Shown: positions 48,007 to 59,486 of the stretch, piece after piece
Numbering within the stretch: position 1 is the stretch's first letter
How the letters are laid out: every line of letters starts with the position of its first letter
NCBI RefSeq assembly: GCF_002871945.2
Contig: NZ_CP126963.1
Span: forward strand, 62,001 to 126,000
Direction of reading: 5' to 3'
From: Gleimia hominis
GTDB taxonomy: Bacteria; Actinomycetota; Actinomycetes; Actinomycetales; Actinomycetaceae
DNA length: 64,000 nucleotides
The notes under the pieces: generated by a model
Seen by the model: the letters and a program-made list of their open reading frames with translations, nothing else
What the model was told of the DNA's origin: nothing
Databases searched by the model: none
Program-made: the position numbers and the translations under genes

Positions 48007-48034
48007 TTTGGTGCTAGGCTAATTCCTAGCCAAA
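48007..48034. repeat. Inverted repeat in the fusA-tuf spacer
   Basis: TTTGGTGCTAGG pairs with CCTAGCCAAA (one bulged base) around CTAATT, about 36 bases before tuf. There is no T-run, so this is not a terminator. It overlaps a TAGGCT that could serve as a -10 box. Confidence 0.5.
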
Positions 48035-48070
48035 GGCTGTAATCATCTACCCGAGTCCAGGAGGACACAA

Positions 48071-49261
48071 GTGGCGAAGGCCAAGTTTGAGCGGACAAAA
48101 CCGCACGTAAACATCGGTACCATTGGTCACGTTGACCACGGTAAAACTACGCTGACCGCGGCAATCACCAAGGTACTGCACGACAAGTACCCTGAGTTGA
48201 ACGACTTCACGCCGTTCGATCAGGTGGATAACGCTCCCGAGGAGCGCGACCGTGGTATTACCATCAACGTGTCTCACGTTGAGTACCAGACTGACAAGCG
48301 TCACTACGCTCACGTGGACGCACCCGGTCACGCTGACTACGTGAAGAACATGATCACGGGTGCCGCACAGATGGACGGCGCAATCCTCGTGGTAGCTGCA
48401 ACTGACGGCCCGATGGCTCAGACGCGCGAGCACGTACTGCTCGCCCGTCAGGTGGGCGTGCCAACGATCATCGTGGCGCTGAACAAGTGCGACATGGTCG
48501 ACGACGAAGAGATGCTGGAACTGGTTGAAGAAGAGGTGCGCGAGCTCCTCGACTCCCAGGGTTACGACGGTGAGAACGCGCCGATCATCCACGTATCTGC
48601 TCTGAAGGCGCTGGAAGGCGACGCGGAGTGGGTAGCTGCGGTTGAGAAGCTCATGGAGACCGTTGACGAATACATCCCCACCCCCGAGCGTGACATGGAC
48701 AAGCCGTTCCTCATGCCGATTGAGGACGTCTTCACCATCACCGGCCGTGGCACCGTGGTAACGGGCCGTGTTGAGCGTGGTAAGCTCCCGCTGAACGCGG
48801 AGGTCGAGATCCTCGGTATCCGTGATCCGCAGAAGACCACTGTTACCGGTATCGAGATGTTCCACAAGGCTATGGACGAAGCGTGGGCAGGCGAGAACTG
48901 TGGTCTGCTGCTGCGTGGCACCAAGCGTGAGGACGTGGAGCGCGGCCAGGTTGTCGCGATCCCCGGTTCCATTACGCCGCACACGAAGTTCAAGGGTCAG
49001 GTTTACATCCTGAAGAAGGAAGAGGGCGGTCGTCACAAGCCGTTCTTCACCAACTACCGTCCTCAGTTCTACTTCCGTACCACGGACGTGACGGGTGTTA
49101 TTGAACTGCCTGAGGGCACCGACATGGTTATGCCTGGCGACACCACGGAGATCACGGTTGAGCTGATTCAGCCGATCGCTATGGAGGTCGGCCTCGGCTT
49201 CGCTATCCGTGAGGGTGGCCGTACCGTTGGTTCCGGTCGTGTGACCGAGGTGCTTTCCTAA
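48071..49261 (+). CDS. tuf: Elongation factor Tu
   Basis: A 396-residue GTPase that delivers aminoacyl-tRNA. G1 is GHVDHGKTT, switch [11 protein letters not shown]4 NKCD; domains II and III are complete ([30 protein letters not shown]). GTG start with AGGAGG upstream. It is followed by one of the strongest terminators in the window. Confidence 0.98.
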   Translation: MAKAKFERTKPHVNIGTIGHVDHGKTTLTAAITKVLHDKYPELNDFTPFDQVDNAPEERDRGITINVSHVEYQTDKRHYAHVDAPGHADYVKNMITGAAQMDGAILVVAATDGPMAQTREHVLLARQVGVPTIIVALNKCDMVDDEEMLELVEEEVRELLDSQGYDGENAPIIHVSALKALEGDAEWVAAVEKLMETVDEYIPTPERDMDKPFLMPIEDVFTITGRGTVVTGRVERGKLPLNAEVEILGIRDPQKTTVTGIEMFHKAMDEAWAGENCGLLLRGTKREDVERGQVVAIPGSITPHTKFKGQVYILKKEEGGRHKPFFTNYRPQFYFRTTDVTGVIELPEGTDMVMPGDTTEITVELIQPIAMEVGLGFAIREGGRTVGSGRVTEVLS

Positions 49262-49281
49262 TCTGATTTAGGATTTACCAC

Positions 49282-49313
49282 ATGTGGCCCGGATGCGTCC
49301 GGGCCACATTTTT
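49282..49313 (+). terminator. Intrinsic terminator after tuf
   Basis: ATGTGGCCCGG pairs perfectly with CCGGGCCACAT around a six-base loop, followed by TTTT. Confidence 0.93.
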
Positions 49314-49325
49314 GTACTTTGACGT

Positions 49326-49385
49326 GATTCACAGTCTAATTGCTGTTGTTCGGGTTGGAATTTCGCTGTGAATCTGAAAGACTGT
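49326..49385. promoter_or_regulatory. Overlapping alternative inverted repeats upstream of the S10 operon
   Basis: GATTCACAG (49326-49334) is mirrored by CTGTGAATC (49366-49374). ACAGTCT (49331-49337), which shares four bases with the first arm, is mirrored by AGACTGT (49379-49385). The two pairings exclude each other. Further short hairpins follow: CGAGGCAATGCCTCG (49401-49415) and GCGACTTAGTCGC (about 49434-49446). This lies in the 278-base tuf-rpsJ spacer; no gene is visible there. Confidence 0.5.
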
Positions 49386-49591
49386 CATGGTTGCGTCAAA
49401 CGAGGCAATGCCTCGCTAGATAGATATCGTTACGCGACTTAGTCGCAAACGATGGGTAATCACCCAAAGTTCTTTGATCACAATACGGTCCAGCTCCTCC
49501 GTGAGGAAAGAGCGCCGCGCTAATGCGTCGCAAATGGCGACACGCCCGAGTGCGGGGACCGGTGAATAGCTGTTAAGAGAGGAAAGACGGC

Positions 49592-49900
49592 ATGGCGGGA
49601 CAAAAGATCCGCATCCGGCTCAAGTCCTATGACCACGAGGTCATTGACAGCTCCGCGCGCAAGATCGTCGACACTGTGCAACGCGCCGGTGCGACGGTAG
49701 TGGGCCCGGTGCCGCTGCCGACTGAACGAAACGTCTTCGTAGTAGTTCGGTCGCCCCACAAGTACAAGGACAGCCGCGAACACTTCGAGATGCGTACACA
49801 CAAGCGTCTCATTGACATCATCGACCCGACGCCCAAGGCAGTGGATTCGCTCATGCGACTCGACCTGCCCGCTGACGTGAAAATCGATATTAAACTCTGA
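49592..49900 (+). CDS. rpsJ: 30S ribosomal protein S10 (uS10)
   Basis: A 102-residue protein, first gene of the S10 operon; it also takes part in NusB-S10 antitermination. [20 protein letters not shown] and the C-terminal [16 protein letters not shown] are typical. RBS GAGAGGAAAG. Confidence 0.98.
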   Translation: MAGQKIRIRLKSYDHEVIDSSARKIVDTVQRAGATVVGPVPLPTERNVFVVVRSPHKYKDSREHFEMRTHKRLIDIIDPTPKAVDSLMRLDLPADVKIDIKL

Positions 49901-49914
49901 GGAAACCTGTAAAA

Positions 49915-50580
49915 ATGACTACTGACACCAAGCACGCGGTTGCGCCCGTTAAGGCGCTACTTGGCCGCAAGCTCGGCATGACCCAGGCGTGGGACGCAGA
50001 CGGTAAAGTCGTTCCACTCACGGTCGTGCAGGTGGGCACCAACGTCGTCACGCAGGTGCGCACCGAAGAGACTGATGGCTACACAGCCGCACAAATAGGC
50101 TTTGGCGAGATTGACCCTCGCCGCATTACAAAACCCCTCGCGGGACACTTCAAGAAAGCGGGTGTAACGCCGCGCCGTCACCTCGTGGAAGTACGTACTT
50201 CCGACGCGGACAACTACGAAGTGGGCCAAGAACTGGCTGCCGATATCTTCGAGGTTGGCCAAAAGGTAGACGTTTCCGGAAACACCAAAGGTAAAGGATT
50301 CGCAGGCGTTATGAAGCGCCACGGATTCGGTGGTGCTTCCGCTTCGCACGGTGCACACCGCAACCACCGCAAACCCGGCTCAATCGGGGCTTGCGCAACT
50401 CCCGGACGTATCTTCAAAGGCCTCCGGATGGCAGGCCGCATGGGGAACAAGCGGCGCACAGTTCAGAACCTGCGCGTTTTCGGTGTCGACACCGACAAAG
50501 GCTTGCTGCTCATTAAGGGCGCCATTCCTGGCCCCAAGAACGCCGTGGTGCTCGTGCGCACGGCCGTGAAAGGAGCGTAA
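49915..50580 (+). CDS. rplC: 50S ribosomal protein L3 (uL3)
   Basis: A 221-residue protein near the peptidyl-transferase centre. [20 protein letters not shown] at the N-terminus, and the loop with the methylated-Gln region [19 protein letters not shown] around residues 138-156. It ends two bases before rplD. Confidence 0.98.
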   Translation: MTTDTKHAVAPVKALLGRKLGMTQAWDADGKVVPLTVVQVGTNVVTQVRTEETDGYTAAQIGFGEIDPRRITKPLAGHFKKAGVTPRRHLVEVRTSDADNYEVGQELAADIFEVGQKVDVSGNTKGKGFAGVMKRHGFGGASASHGAHRNHRKPGSIGACATPGRIFKGLRMAGRMGNKRRTVQNLRVFGVDTDKGLLLIKGAIPGPKNAVVLVRTAVKGA

Positions 50581-50582
50581 CG

Positions 50583-51221
50583 ATGGCTAACAAAGTTGAC
50601 GTTCTAGACGTTGAGGGCAAGAAGGTTGAGACCGCGGAACTACCCGAACAGTACTTCGGCCGCGATGTCAACGTGCCCCTCATTCACCAGGTAGTGAAAG
50701 CGCAACTAGCCGCTTCCCGCGCGGGTACCGCCAAAGCGAAGACCCGCGGTGAAGTTTCTGGTGGCGGTAAGAAACCGTGGCGTCAGAAAGGCACCGGCCG
50801 GGCACGCCAAGGTTCAATCCGCGCACCCCAGTGGACTGGTGGCGGTGTGGTTCACGGACCGCAGCCGCGCTCCTACGCGCAACGTACCCCTAAGAAAATG
50901 AAGCTCGGGGCTCTGTACAGTGCGCTTTCTAACCGGGCGGACGCAGACCGTATCCTCGTGGTCACCGGTTTCATTGCGGAAGACAAAATTTCAACGAAGG
51001 AAGCGCGCGTAGCGGTAGATCGCCTCACGGCGGGGGAACGCACGCTGTACGTAACGTTCCGTGGCGACGACAACAACATTTTGTCGGTACGCAACCTTCC
51101 TAACGTACACATTTTGTACGTAGACCAGTTAAACACGCTGGACGTAATGAACTCCGAGTACGTTGTCTTCCACAAGACCGCGCTCGAGCAGTTCCTTGCA
51201 GCTAAGGAGGGCAACAAGTGA
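50583..51221 (+). CDS. rplD: 50S ribosomal protein L4 (uL4)
   Basis: A 212-residue exit-tunnel protein. The tunnel loop reads [19 protein letters not shown], as expected for the macrolide-relevant extension. In E. coli it regulates the S10 operon; no such site can be shown here. The stop overlaps rplW (GTGA). Confidence 0.98.
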   Translation: MANKVDVLDVEGKKVETAELPEQYFGRDVNVPLIHQVVKAQLAASRAGTAKAKTRGEVSGGGKKPWRQKGTGRARQGSIRAPQWTGGGVVHGPQPRSYAQRTPKKMKLGALYSALSNRADADRILVVTGFIAEDKISTKEARVAVDRLTAGERTLYVTFRGDDNNILSVRNLPNVHILYVDQLNTLDVMNSEYVVFHKTALEQFLAAKEGNK

Positions 51222-51520
51222 GCCTGGAACTAGCGAAAAACCCTCGCGACATCATCATCGCGCCGGTCATTACCGAAAAGTCTTCGGGCCTAATGGATCT
51301 GGGGAAGTACACCTTCCTCGTTGACCCGCGGTCGAACAAGACTGAAATCCGCCTCGCGATTGAAAAGATCTTCAACGTAAAGGTCTCGCACGTCGCGACG
51401 CAAAACCGACAGGGCAAAGCCTATCGCACGCGCGACGGGATCGGCCGCCGAAAGAACACGAAACGCGCCATTGTCACACTGCGTGAAGGCACGATCGACA
51501 TCTTCGGTGACCTCGCCTGA
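51218..51520 (+). CDS. rplW: 50S ribosomal protein L23 (uL23)
   Basis: A 100-residue protein at the tunnel exit where SRP and trigger factor dock. [19 protein letters not shown] and [15 protein letters not shown], followed by the typical basic [23 protein letters not shown] start coupled to rplD. Confidence 0.98.
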   Translation: MSLELAKNPRDIIIAPVITEKSSGLMDLGKYTFLVDPRSNKTEIRLAIEKIFNVKVSHVATQNRQGKAYRTRDGIGRRKNTKRAIVTLREGTIDIFGDLA

Positions 51521-51543
51521 GACACGAAGAGTAGAGGATAAAC

Positions 51544-52380
<837 letters not shown>

Positions 52381-52396
52381 TAGGAGCTGACAAAAA

Positions 52397-52675
52397 ATGC
52401 CACGTAGTCTGAAGAAGGGTCCTTTCGTCGACGAGCACCTGCTAAAGAAGGTGGACGCTCAGAACGAAAAGGGCACGAAGAACGTTATCAAAACCTGGTC
52501 ACGTCGTTCCGTCATCACCCCGGACTTCCTGGGGCACACGTTCGCTGTGCACGACGGGCGCAAGCACGTGCCGGTGTACATCACGGAATCGATGGTGGGG
52601 CACAAGCTCGGCGAGTTCGCTCCCACTCGGACATTCCGCGGCCATGACAAGGACGACCGCAAAGGACGCCGTTAA
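52397..52675 (+). CDS. rpsS: 30S ribosomal protein S19 (uS19)
   Basis: A 92-residue protein of the 30S head. [18 protein letters not shown] and [20 protein letters not shown], then [17 protein letters not shown], are characteristic. Confidence 0.98.
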   Translation: MPRSLKKGPFVDEHLLKKVDAQNEKGTKNVIKTWSRRSVITPDFLGHTFAVHDGRKHVPVYITESMVGHKLGEFAPTRTFRGHDKDDRKGRR

Positions 52676-52704
52676 GGCGCCCGAGGAGAAGTGAGGCAAG
52701 GACA

Positions 52705-53076
52705 ATGGTAGCTAAGGCGCAGGCGCGCTACGTTCGCGTCACGCCCATGAAGGCTCGCCGGGTTGTGAACGAGGTTCGCAACAAGCGGGTCCTTGAGGCA
52801 GCTGACATCTTGCGGTTCGCTCCGCATGCTGTAGCAACTGATGTGAACAAAGTATTGAACAGTGCCGTCGCTAACGCACGCGTGTTGGCACAAAACGCTG
52901 GGGAAACTTTCCGTGAGGAAGACCTTTACGTCGTGGAAGCCTTTGTTGACGAAGGTCCAACGATGAAGCGGTTCCGCCCCCGCGCACAGGGCCGGGCGGG
53001 ACAGATTCTGAAACGCACCAGCCACATCACTCTAGTAGTGGGCACGAAGGACGAGACTGGGAAGGAAGGCCGGTAA
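52705..53076 (+). CDS. rplV: 50S ribosomal protein L22 (uL22)
   Basis: A 123-residue tunnel protein. [18 protein letters not shown] at the N-terminus and the beta-hairpin [20 protein letters not shown], which lines the tunnel. The stop overlaps rpsC by one base. Confidence 0.98.
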   Translation: MVAKAQARYVRVTPMKARRVVNEVRNKRVLEAADILRFAPHAVATDVNKVLNSAVANARVLAQNAGETFREEDLYVVEAFVDEGPTMKRFRPRAQGRAGQILKRTSHITLVVGTKDETGKEGR

Positions 53077-53894
53077 TGGGTCAAAAAGTTAACCCCACCG
53101 GGTTTAGGCTGGGTGTAACAACCGAGCACCGCTCTCGCTGGTTCGCTGACTCCACTACTAAAGGGCAGCGTTACAGCGATTACGTAGCTGAAGACTTCGC
53201 GATCCGCGATTTCCTCAACGCGAACCTGGAACGCGCGGGTGTTTCCCGCATCGTCATTGAACGCACAACCGACCGGGTTCGAGTGGATCTGTACACCGCT
53301 CGCCCAGGGATTGTGATTGGTCGCCGTGGAGCGGAGGCCGACCGGTTGCGGCAGCGGCTTGAGAAGCTGACGGGCAAACAGGTTCAGCTGAACATCCTGG
53401 AAGTTAAGAACGCGGAAATGGACGCGCGTCTGGTTGCGCAAGGGATTGCAGAGCAGCTGGCGGCGCGCGTGTCGTTCCGTCGCGCGATGCGTAAGGGCAT
53501 GCAGTCCGCTCTTCGTTCGGGCGCTAAAGGTATCCGCGTTCAGTGCTCCGGCCGTTTAGGGGGCGCGGAAATGTCGCGCTCGGAGTTTTACCGTGAGGGC
53601 CGGGTGCCACTGCACACGCTGCGCGCGAACATTGATTACGGTTTCTACGAGGCCGTGACCACGTTCGGCCGCATTGGTGTGAAGGTGTGGATTTACAAGG
53701 GTGACTTGACGGAGCGGGAGTTCGCTCAGCAGCAAGTCGAGGCTGGTAACCGTGGTGGTCGTCGAGGCGAACGCCGTGGTGGTCGCCGGGGCCAGCGTCG
53801 CTCCGGTGGGCAGCGTAGGAACAATCAGTCAGAAAAGCGTGAGGCAGCACCCGCTGCGGACGCGAAGGCTGAGCAAAAAGGATCGGAGGGCTAG
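53076..53894 (+). CDS. rpsC: 30S ribosomal protein S3 (uS3), basic C-terminal tail
   Basis: A 272-residue mRNA-entry protein. [19 protein letters not shown], the KH-type [20 protein letters not shown] and [20 protein letters not shown] are present. The last 55 residues form an Arg/Gly-rich then Ala/Glu-rich tail ([16 protein letters not shown]), longer than in E. coli but common in actinobacteria. Confidence 0.97.
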   Translation: MGQKVNPTGFRLGVTTEHRSRWFADSTTKGQRYSDYVAEDFAIRDFLNANLERAGVSRIVIERTTDRVRVDLYTARPGIVIGRRGAEADRLRQRLEKLTGKQVQLNILEVKNAEMDARLVAQGIAEQLAARVSFRRAMRKGMQSALRSGAKGIRVQCSGRLGGAEMSRSEFYREGRVPLHTLRANIDYGFYEAVTTFGRIGVKVWIYKGDLTEREFAQQQVEAGNRGGRRGERRGGRRGQRRSGGQRRNNQSEKREAAPAADAKAEQKGSEG

Positions 53895-53897
53895 GCC

Positions 53898-54317
53898 GTG
53901 CTTATCCCAAGACGTACTAAGTACCGCAAGCCACACCGCCCAACGCGTAGCGGTATGGCTAAAGGCGGCACCGAGATTTCGTTCGGTGATTACGGCATCC
54001 AGGCATTGGAGCCGGCGTACATTACGAACCGTCAGATTGAGGCAGCGCGTATTGCCATGACTCGGTTCATTAAGCGTGGCGGTAAAGTGTGGATCAACAT
54101 TTTCCCCGATCACGCGCTCACAAAGAAACCGTTGGAAACGCGTATGGGTTCCGGTAAAGGTGCTCCGGAGTTCTGGATTGCGAACGTGAAGCCCGGCCGG
54201 GTGATGTTCGAACTAGCTGGTGTGCCGGAAAGCGTGGCTCGCGAGGCCATGCGTCGCGCCCAGCACAAGCTTCCTATTAAGACTCGTTTCCTTGTTCGTG
54301 AAGGTGGTGACGCATAA
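53898..54317 (+). CDS. rplP: 50S ribosomal protein L16 (uL16)
   Basis: A 139-residue protein at the A site of the 50S subunit. [19 protein letters not shown] at the N-terminus (GTG start) and [20 protein letters not shown] are family hallmarks. The stop overlaps rpmC (TAATG). Confidence 0.98.
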   Translation: MLIPRRTKYRKPHRPTRSGMAKGGTEISFGDYGIQALEPAYITNRQIEAARIAMTRFIKRGGKVWINIFPDHALTKKPLETRMGSGKGAPEFWIANVKPGRVMFELAGVPESVAREAMRRAQHKLPIKTRFLVREGGDA

Positions 54318-54553
54318 TGGCAGACAACAATCGTCTGACAACCGCCGCTCTCGATGAGATGGACGACACGCAGCTGGCTTCCGAACTGGAGAAGGCTAAG
54401 GCGGAACTGTTTAACCTCAGGTTCTCCAAGGCTCTCGGTCAGCTAGAGGATCACGGTCGCTTCAAGGCGGTGCGTGGAAATATTGCCCGTATTTACACTG
54501 TGGCGCGTGAGCGTGAGCTGGGGATCCGCACGGCGCCTGGGAGTGAGGAGTGA
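54317..54553 (+). CDS. rpmC: 50S ribosomal protein L29 (uL29)
   Basis: A 78-residue two-helix protein. ELEKAKAELFNLRFSKALGQ and GRFKAVRGNIARIYTVARER are typical. Five bases separate it from rpsQ. Confidence 0.97.
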   Translation: MADNNRLTTAALDEMDDTQLASELEKAKAELFNLRFSKALGQLEDHGRFKAVRGNIARIYTVARERELGIRTAPGSEE

Positions 54554-54558
54554 TCTAA

Positions 54559-54831
54559 ATGGCTGATGCAACGAAACCGGTGCGGGGCGAACGTAAGGTT
54601 CGTCGCGGCCACGTGGTTAGCGACAAGATGGACAAGACGGTCGTAGTGGAGCTGGAAGACCGGGTTAAGCACCCGCTTTACGGCAAGGTTATGACCAAAA
54701 AGAAGAAGGTTAAGGTGCACGACGAAAACAATGAGTTGCGCATTGGTGACCTTGTTCGGATCATGGAGACCCGTCCACTGTCGAAAACGAAGCGTTGGCG
54801 CGTAACCGACATCATCGAACGCGCGAAGTAA
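54559..54831 (+). CDS. rpsQ: 30S ribosomal protein S17 (uS17)
   Basis: A 90-residue OB-fold protein, last gene of the S10 operon. [20 protein letters not shown] and [20 protein letters not shown] are typical. Confidence 0.98.
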   Translation: MADATKPVRGERKVRRGHVVSDKMDKTVVVELEDRVKHPLYGKVMTKKKKVKVHDENNELRIGDLVRIMETRPLSKTKRWRVTDIIERAK

Positions 54832-54847
54832 CTTTTGATTGTTACTG

Positions 54848-54871
54848 GAGGCCGCCCCTCGGGGCGGCCTC
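54848..54871 (+). terminator. Hairpin after rpsQ
   Basis: GAGGCCGCCCC pairs perfectly with GGGGCGGCCTC with only a two-base nominal loop. It is followed by TCACTTTAT rather than a clean T-run, so termination strength is uncertain. Confidence 0.65.
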
Positions 54872-55196
54872 TCACTTTATCGTGAGCAAAGGCACAGATG
54901 GTGCGACTAATCCTCCTTCCAATTGGGGAAGCGGATGGCATAGACTAATGAGGTTGCGTTTTTACGCGGAACTAGTGTACGCACGCTCATTTTCAGAGCG
55001 TGGGGATAACGAGGTTTAGGCGTAAACGCGAGCCAGGCACTAACCGGCACCGCATCGCACGAGTGTGGTTCGTGTGCCGCACGTGCAGGAACTGGCGAAG
55101 AAGATGTGCAGCCACCTGGTTGCACGAGTCCGTATACGTTCGACAAGGCTCAGCCCGCTGGGCTGGAGAACCGGTTCGACGATTGGAGAACAACTA
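54872..55196 (+). promoter_or_regulatory. Spacer between S10 and spc operons with candidate rplN promoter at 54923-54951
   Basis: TTGGGG (54923-54928), 17 bp and TAATGA (54946-54951) could drive rplN. The leader of about 240 bases has small GC-rich hairpins (CAGCCCGCTGGGCTGG). An open frame runs through it into rplN but has no coding character. Confidence 0.4.
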
Positions 55197-55565
55197 ATGA
55201 TCCAGCAGGAGTCGCGACTGAAGATCGCCGACAACACGGGGGCGAAGGAAATTCTTTGCATCCGCGTGCTCGGTGGATCCGGTCGACGCTACGCGGGTGT
55301 AGGTGACGTCATCGTCGCCACAGTTAAGGACGCGATCCCTGGCGGCAACGTCAAAAAGGGTGAGGTCGTTAAGGCAGTGATTGTGCGCACGCGCAAGGAA
55401 CGCCGGCGTCCCGATGGTTCCTACATTCGTTTTGATGAGAACGCAGCCGTAATCCTCGGCACCAACAACGAACCTCGCGGGACCCGTATTTTTGGGCCCG
55501 TGGGCCGTGAACTGCGTGAAAAACAGTTCATGCGGATCGTGTCACTAGCGCCGGAGGTGCTCTAA
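55197..55565 (+). CDS. rplN: 50S ribosomal protein L14 (uL14)
   Basis: A 122-residue protein; the start ATG 55197 gives the universal [37 protein letters not shown] and [20 protein letters not shown] complete it. RBS GGAGAA. First gene of the spc operon. The stop overlaps rplX (TAATG). Confidence 0.98.
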   Translation: MIQQESRLKIADNTGAKEILCIRVLGGSGRRYAGVGDVIVATVKDAIPGGNVKKGEVVKAVIVRTRKERRRPDGSYIRFDENAAVILGTNNEPRGTRIFGPVGRELREKQFMRIVSLAPEVL

Positions 55566-56011
55566 TGGCAGCAAAGATTAAGAAGGGCGATCTGGTTGAG
55601 GTCATCTCTGGCCGCACATCAGACCAGAAGAAGATTGATGCACGCAACGCCCGTCGTGCAGAGCAGGGACTAGAACCACTCAAACCCGGTGACAAGGGTA
55701 AGCAGGGGCGCGTAATTAAAGTATTCCCCAAAGACCAAAAAGTCTTGGTCGAGGGTGTGAACCTAAAGACGCGTCACGTGCGTCAAGGGCAGACAGCCCA
55801 GGGCGCGGCAACCGGTGGTATTGAGATGGTTGAAGCACCGATCCACGTGTCTAAAGTAATGCTCGTTGACCCCGACACGAAGCAGCGCGTACGCGTTGGC
55901 TTCCGCATCGATGTTGACGAGAACGGCAAGCGCGTTAACCGCAACCCGATCCGCGTTATCCGCGGTGGAGCGGCACGCGGCCTCGAGACCGGGAAGGAGA
56001 TCGGAGCATGA
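55565..56011 (+). CDS. rplX: 50S ribosomal protein L24 (uL24) with internal insertion
   Basis: A 148-residue KOW-domain protein that starts 50S assembly. The N-terminus [14 protein letters not shown] should run straight into DKGKxGxV, but here about 25 residues ([20 protein letters not shown]...) intervene before [19 protein letters not shown]. The remainder ([33 protein letters not shown]) is normal. The usual length is about 105-120. The insertion is in frame with no sign of a frameshift and may be lineage-specific. Confidence 0.96.
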   Translation: MAAKIKKGDLVEVISGRTSDQKKIDARNARRAEQGLEPLKPGDKGKQGRVIKVFPKDQKVLVEGVNLKTRHVRQGQTAQGAATGGIEMVEAPIHVSKVMLVDPDTKQRVRVGFRIDVDENGKRVNRNPIRVIRGGAARGLETGKEIGA

Positions 56012-56553
56012 CCCCGCGTCTAAAAACTAAGTTCGTAGACGAGGTACGCCCGAACCTCGAGAAGAAGTTCAACTACGAGAACACCATGCAGGTGCCATCA
56101 CTCGTGAAGGTAGTTGTGAACATGGGTGTCGGGGCTGCAGCGCACGACTCTAAAGCAATGGATGGGGCGATTCGGGACCTCACGAAAATTACGGGCCAGA
56201 AACCGTCTGTGAGCCGCGCACGTAAATCCATTGCGCAGTTCAAACTGCGTCAGGGCCAGCCAATTGGTGCGCACGTGACCATGCGTGGGGATCGCATGTG
56301 GGAATTCATGGACCGTCTGATTTCTACGGCTCTTCCCCGTATCCGCGACTTTCGCGGCATGAACCCCAATCAGTTCGACGGTCAGGGTAACTACACGTTC
56401 GGCCTCACGGAGCAATCGGTGTTCCACGAGATCGACGTGGATTCAATTGACCGCGTACGTGGCATGGATATCACGATTGTCACGTCAGCTAAGACCGACG
56501 AGGAAGGTCGCGCTCTGATTCACGGGCTCGGCTTCCCGTTCAAGGAGAAGTAA
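56008..56553 (+). CDS. rplE: 50S ribosomal protein L5 (uL5)
   Basis: A 181-residue 5S-rRNA-binding protein. [40 protein letters not shown] and the C-terminal [20 protein letters not shown] are typical. ATGA overlap with rplX. Confidence 0.98.
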   Translation: MTPRLKTKFVDEVRPNLEKKFNYENTMQVPSLVKVVVNMGVGAAAHDSKAMDGAIRDLTKITGQKPSVSRARKSIAQFKLRQGQPIGAHVTMRGDRMWEFMDRLISTALPRIRDFRGMNPNQFDGQGNYTFGLTEQSVFHEIDVDSIDRVRGMDITIVTSAKTDEEGRALIHGLGFPFKEK

Positions 56554-56555
56554 GC

Positions 56556-56741
56556 ATGGCGAAGACATCTTTGAAGGTTAAAGCGAACCGGAAACCAAAG
56601 TTCAAGGTTCGTGGATACACGCGTTGCAACCGGTGCGGGCGTCCCCGCTCGGTGTACCGCAAGTTCGGACTATGCCGCGTTTGCTTGCGTGAGCTCGCCC
56701 TTGCGGGTGAACTCCCAGGCGTGACGAAGAGCAGCTGGTAA
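56556..56741 (+). CDS. rpsZ: 30S ribosomal protein S14, zinc-binding type Z (uS14)
   Basis: A 61-residue short-form S14. [23 protein letters not shown] is present in two CxxC halves (CNRC and CRVC), which makes this the zinc-dependent paralogue. It ends in the usual GVTKSSW. Confidence 0.97.
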   Translation: MAKTSLKVKANRKPKFKVRGYTRCNRCGRPRSVYRKFGLCRVCLRELALAGELPGVTKSSW

Positions 56742-56801
56742 ACCACTACAGCGCAGGTCCTTCACTGGAGGAAACCACGTTGAGGAAGGGGGGAAACCCC
56801 A

Positions 56802-57200
56802 ATGACAATGACTGACCCGATCGCAGACATGCTGACGCGTCTGCGTAACGCGAGTCGCGCGCACCACGATTCCGTGTCTATGCCGCACTCGAAGTTGAAG
56901 GCAGCAATTGCACAAATCCTCGTTGCGGAAGGTTACGTTGCCGCAACGAAGGTAGAGGAAGCGCCGGTCGGTAAGACCCTGACGCTTGACCTCAAGTACG
57001 GCCACAACCGTGAGGCCGCCATCTCAGGTGTACAACGCGTATCCAAACCGGGTTTGCGCGTGTACGCGAAATCGTCCGAGCTGCCGCGCGTGCGTGGTGG
57101 TTTGGGTGTCGCGATTCTTTCGACCTCATCCGGTCTACTGACGGATCGTGAAGCGTTCAACAGGGGCGTAGGTGGGGAAGTCCTCGCCTACATCTGGTAA
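56802..57200 (+). CDS. rpsH: 30S ribosomal protein S8 (uS8)
   Basis: A 132-residue 16S-binding protein (spc-operon regulator in E. coli). [20 protein letters not shown] and [20 protein letters not shown], then [20 protein letters not shown]. The ATG at 56802 or 56808 could be used; both follow AAGGGGGGAAA. Confidence 0.98.
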   Translation: MTMTDPIADMLTRLRNASRAHHDSVSMPHSKLKAAIAQILVAEGYVAATKVEEAPVGKTLTLDLKYGHNREAAISGVQRVSKPGLRVYAKSSELPRVRGGLGVAILSTSSGLLTDREAFNRGVGGEVLAYIW

Positions 57201-57211
57201 GGAGGAAACCA

Positions 57212-57748
57212 ATGTCACGTATCGGTAAGACTCCTATCGCAATCCCAAACGGCGTGGATGTCACTATTGATGGCGCCCACGTGAGTGTTAAGGGCCCGAA
57301 AGGCAGCCTTGAGCACACGATTGTTGAACCAATCACCGCTGTTGTTGAGGACGCGCAGGTGTTCGTGAAGCGCCCTGACGAGTCCCGAGTAGCTCGTTCC
57401 CGCCACGGGTTGGAACGGTCCTTGATTGAGAACATGATCATCGGCGTTACCGAAGGGTACACGAAAGCCCTGGAGATCGTGGGTACCGGTTACCGCGTAG
57501 CAGCTAAAGGCAAGAACCTGGAGTTCGCGGTTGGATACTCTCACCCGGTGCTATTCGAAGCGCCTGAAGGCATCGAGTTCAAAGTTGAGTCTGCGAACAA
57601 GTTCTCGGTAGCGGGTATTGATAAGCAACTGGTTGGTGAAACCGCTGCTCGTATCCGTAAGATCCGCAAGCCCGAACCCTACAAGGGTAAAGGGATTCGT
57701 TACGCGGGTGAGCAAATCCGTCGCAAGGTTGGAAAGGCTGGTAAGTAA
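57212..57748 (+). CDS. rplF: 50S ribosomal protein L6 (uL6)
   Basis: A 178-residue protein. [20 protein letters not shown] at the N-terminus and the C-terminal [18 protein letters not shown] are typical. RBS AAGGAGG. The stop overlaps rplR (TAATG). Confidence 0.98.
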   Translation: MSRIGKTPIAIPNGVDVTIDGAHVSVKGPKGSLEHTIVEPITAVVEDAQVFVKRPDESRVARSRHGLERSLIENMIIGVTEGYTKALEIVGTGYRVAAKGKNLEFAVGYSHPVLFEAPEGIEFKVESANKFSVAGIDKQLVGETAARIRKIRKPEPYKGKGIRYAGEQIRRKVGKAGK

Positions 57749-58116
57749 TGTCTTACACCGTTAAAGGTAAAGGTAAGCGCGTTGCTCGGCTCCGCCGCCA
57801 CCACCGCGTGCGTAACAAGGTTCATGGCACCGCTGAGCGTCCCCGCCTGGTTGTCACCCGGTCTAACCGCCACATGGTGGCGCAAGTGATCGATGACGAC
57901 TTGGGGAACACACTCGCGTCGGCGTCAACAATGGAATCCGGCCTCGAGGGCGCAGAGAACAAAACTGACGCCGCCCGCAAGGTGGGTGAAGCGGTTGCAC
58001 AGCGCGCTAAAGAGGCTGGCATCACCGCAGTGGTGTTCGACCGTGGGGGAAACAAGTACCACGGACGCGTAGCTGCTGTGGCCGAGGGTGCCCGTGAGGG
58101 TGGCTTGAAGCTATGA
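57748..58116 (+). CDS. rplR: 50S ribosomal protein L18 (uL18)
   Basis: A 122-residue 5S-rRNA-binding protein. [20 protein letters not shown] and [20 protein letters not shown] are typical. The stop overlaps the rpsE ATG (ATGA). Confidence 0.98.
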   Translation: MSYTVKGKGKRVARLRRHHRVRNKVHGTAERPRLVVTRSNRHMVAQVIDDDLGNTLASASTMESGLEGAENKTDAARKVGEAVAQRAKEAGITAVVFDRGGNKYHGRVAAVAEGAREGGLKL

Positions 58117-58829
58117 GTGAGCAGAAGAAAGAGAACACGCAGATGGCTGCAGAAGAGACGAAGAAGGGCGGCCAGCAGACGCAGGAGCGGCAGGATAACC
58201 GGCGTGAGCGTCGGTCGGGCCGTAACGAGCGTCGCGACAACCGCCGCAATGATAGCCGCGACCAGTACGAAGAGCGCGTGGTCACCATTAACCGCGTTTC
58301 CAAAGTGGTTAAGGGTGGGCGCCGGTTCGCATTCACCGCTCTGGTAGTGGTCGGTGACGGCGAAGGCACCGTGGGTGTTGGCTACGGTAAAGCAAAAGAA
58401 GTACCTCAGGCGATTGCAAAAGGTGTGGAAGACGCGAAGAAGAACTTCTTCCGCGTCCCCATGATTGGCCGGACGATCACGCACCTGGTGCGTGGGGAAG
58501 ATGCGGCTGGAATCGTGTTGCTGCGCCCCGCTTCCCCCGGTACTGGGGTAATCGCGGGTGGTCCAGTGCGCGCCGTGCTGGAATGCGCTGGTGTACACGA
58601 CGTGCTGACGAAGTCCTTGGGATCGCAAAACGCACTGAATATTGTTCGGGCTACGGTTGCTGGTTTGAAAGAACTTGAGCAGCCTGAGGCCGTGGCAGCC
58701 CGCCGCGGACTCGCACTGGAACGCGTTGCGCCAGCATCGATGTTGCGTGCCCGTGCTGAAGGTGAAGAGGCGGAGCGCCTCATGGCTGAAATCGCTGAGA
58801 ACGAGGCAGCAGCAGGGGTAGGTGCGTAA
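58113..58829 (+). CDS. rpsE: 30S ribosomal protein S5 (uS5), charged N-terminal extension
   Basis: A 238-residue translational-fidelity protein. The double-stranded-RNA-binding core begins near residue 50 ([20 protein letters not shown]). The first 48 residues are a highly charged Glu/Gln/Arg/Asn extension ([18 protein letters not shown]), as often seen in actinobacteria. [15 protein letters not shown] and [20 protein letters not shown] are intact. Confidence 0.97.
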   Translation: MSEQKKENTQMAAEETKKGGQQTQERQDNRRERRSGRNERRDNRRNDSRDQYEERVVTINRVSKVVKGGRRFAFTALVVVGDGEGTVGVGYGKAKEVPQAIAKGVEDAKKNFFRVPMIGRTITHLVRGEDAAGIVLLRPASPGTGVIAGGPVRAVLECAGVHDVLTKSLGSQNALNIVRATVAGLKELEQPEAVAARRGLALERVAPASMLRARAEGEEAERLMAEIAENEAAAGVGA

Positions 58830-59011
58830 TGGCGAAACTGAAGATTACCCGTACGCGCTCGTCGATTGGTCGCACGCCTAAGCAGCGCGCCACCATCGTG
58901 ACTCTGGGTTTGCGCAAGATCGGTCAAAGCGTTGTCCGTGATGACACGCCGTCCGTTCGCGGCCTCATCCAGGTTGTCCGCCACATGGTTGAGGTAGAGG
59001 AGGTCGAGTAA
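58829..59011 (+). CDS. rpmD: 50S ribosomal protein L30 (uL30)
   Basis: A 60-residue protein. [19 protein letters not shown] and [19 protein letters not shown] define it. TAATG overlap with rpsE and a two-base gap to rplO. Confidence 0.97.
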   Translation: MAKLKITRTRSSIGRTPKQRATIVTLGLRKIGQSVVRDDTPSVRGLIQVVRHMVEVEEVE

Positions 59012-59013
59012 CC

Positions 59014-59466
59014 ATGGCTGAGAAGAAGGTTCTACGCCTGCACGACCTAAAGTCCGCACCCGGAGCTACCACGCGTAAGCAACGCGTTGGCCGCGGTGAA
59101 GGTTCGAAGGGTAAAACTTCGGGCCGTGGTACGAAGGGTACGAAGGCTCGTAACACCGTTCCCGCAGCGTTCGAGGGTGGGCAGATGCCGATGCATATGC
59201 GCATGCCTAAGCTGCGTGGATTCAAAAACCCGTTCCGCGTTGAGTACCAGGTTGTGAACCTGGGTCGGTTGGAAGAGCTTTTCCCGGAGGGTGGCGACGT
59301 AACTGTTGACGCTCTCGTGGAGAAGAACGCGGTTCGTAAGAACTGTCCCGTGAAGGTACTTGGGACGGGCGAGGTTACGAAGAAGTTCAACATTACCGTC
59401 GACAAGTGGTCTGCGTCCGCTGAGGAGAAGATCACCAAGGCTGGCGGCACCATCCAGGCTCGGTAA
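59014..59466 (+). CDS. rplO: 50S ribosomal protein L15 (uL15)
   Basis: A 150-residue late-assembly protein. [20 protein letters not shown] and [20 protein letters not shown] are typical. It ends the spc cluster; a long hairpin follows. Confidence 0.97.
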   Translation: MAEKKVLRLHDLKSAPGATTRKQRVGRGEGSKGKTSGRGTKGTKARNTVPAAFEGGQMPMHMRMPKLRGFKNPFRVEYQVVNLGRLEELFPEGGDVTVDALVEKNAVRKNCPVKVLGTGEVTKKFNITVDKWSASAEEKITKAGGTIQAR

Positions 59467-59486
59467 TTCGAGGCTGGTGAATATGT

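Noticed and set aside
48047..49036. Minus-strand 329-codon frame opposite tuf
   Set aside because: It is produced by the strong codon bias of tuf. There is no homology-like features or RBS.
55065..55196. N-terminal extension of rplN
   Set aside because: The universal L14 start MIQQESRLK with GGAGAA upstream is at 55197. The extra frame has no coding character.
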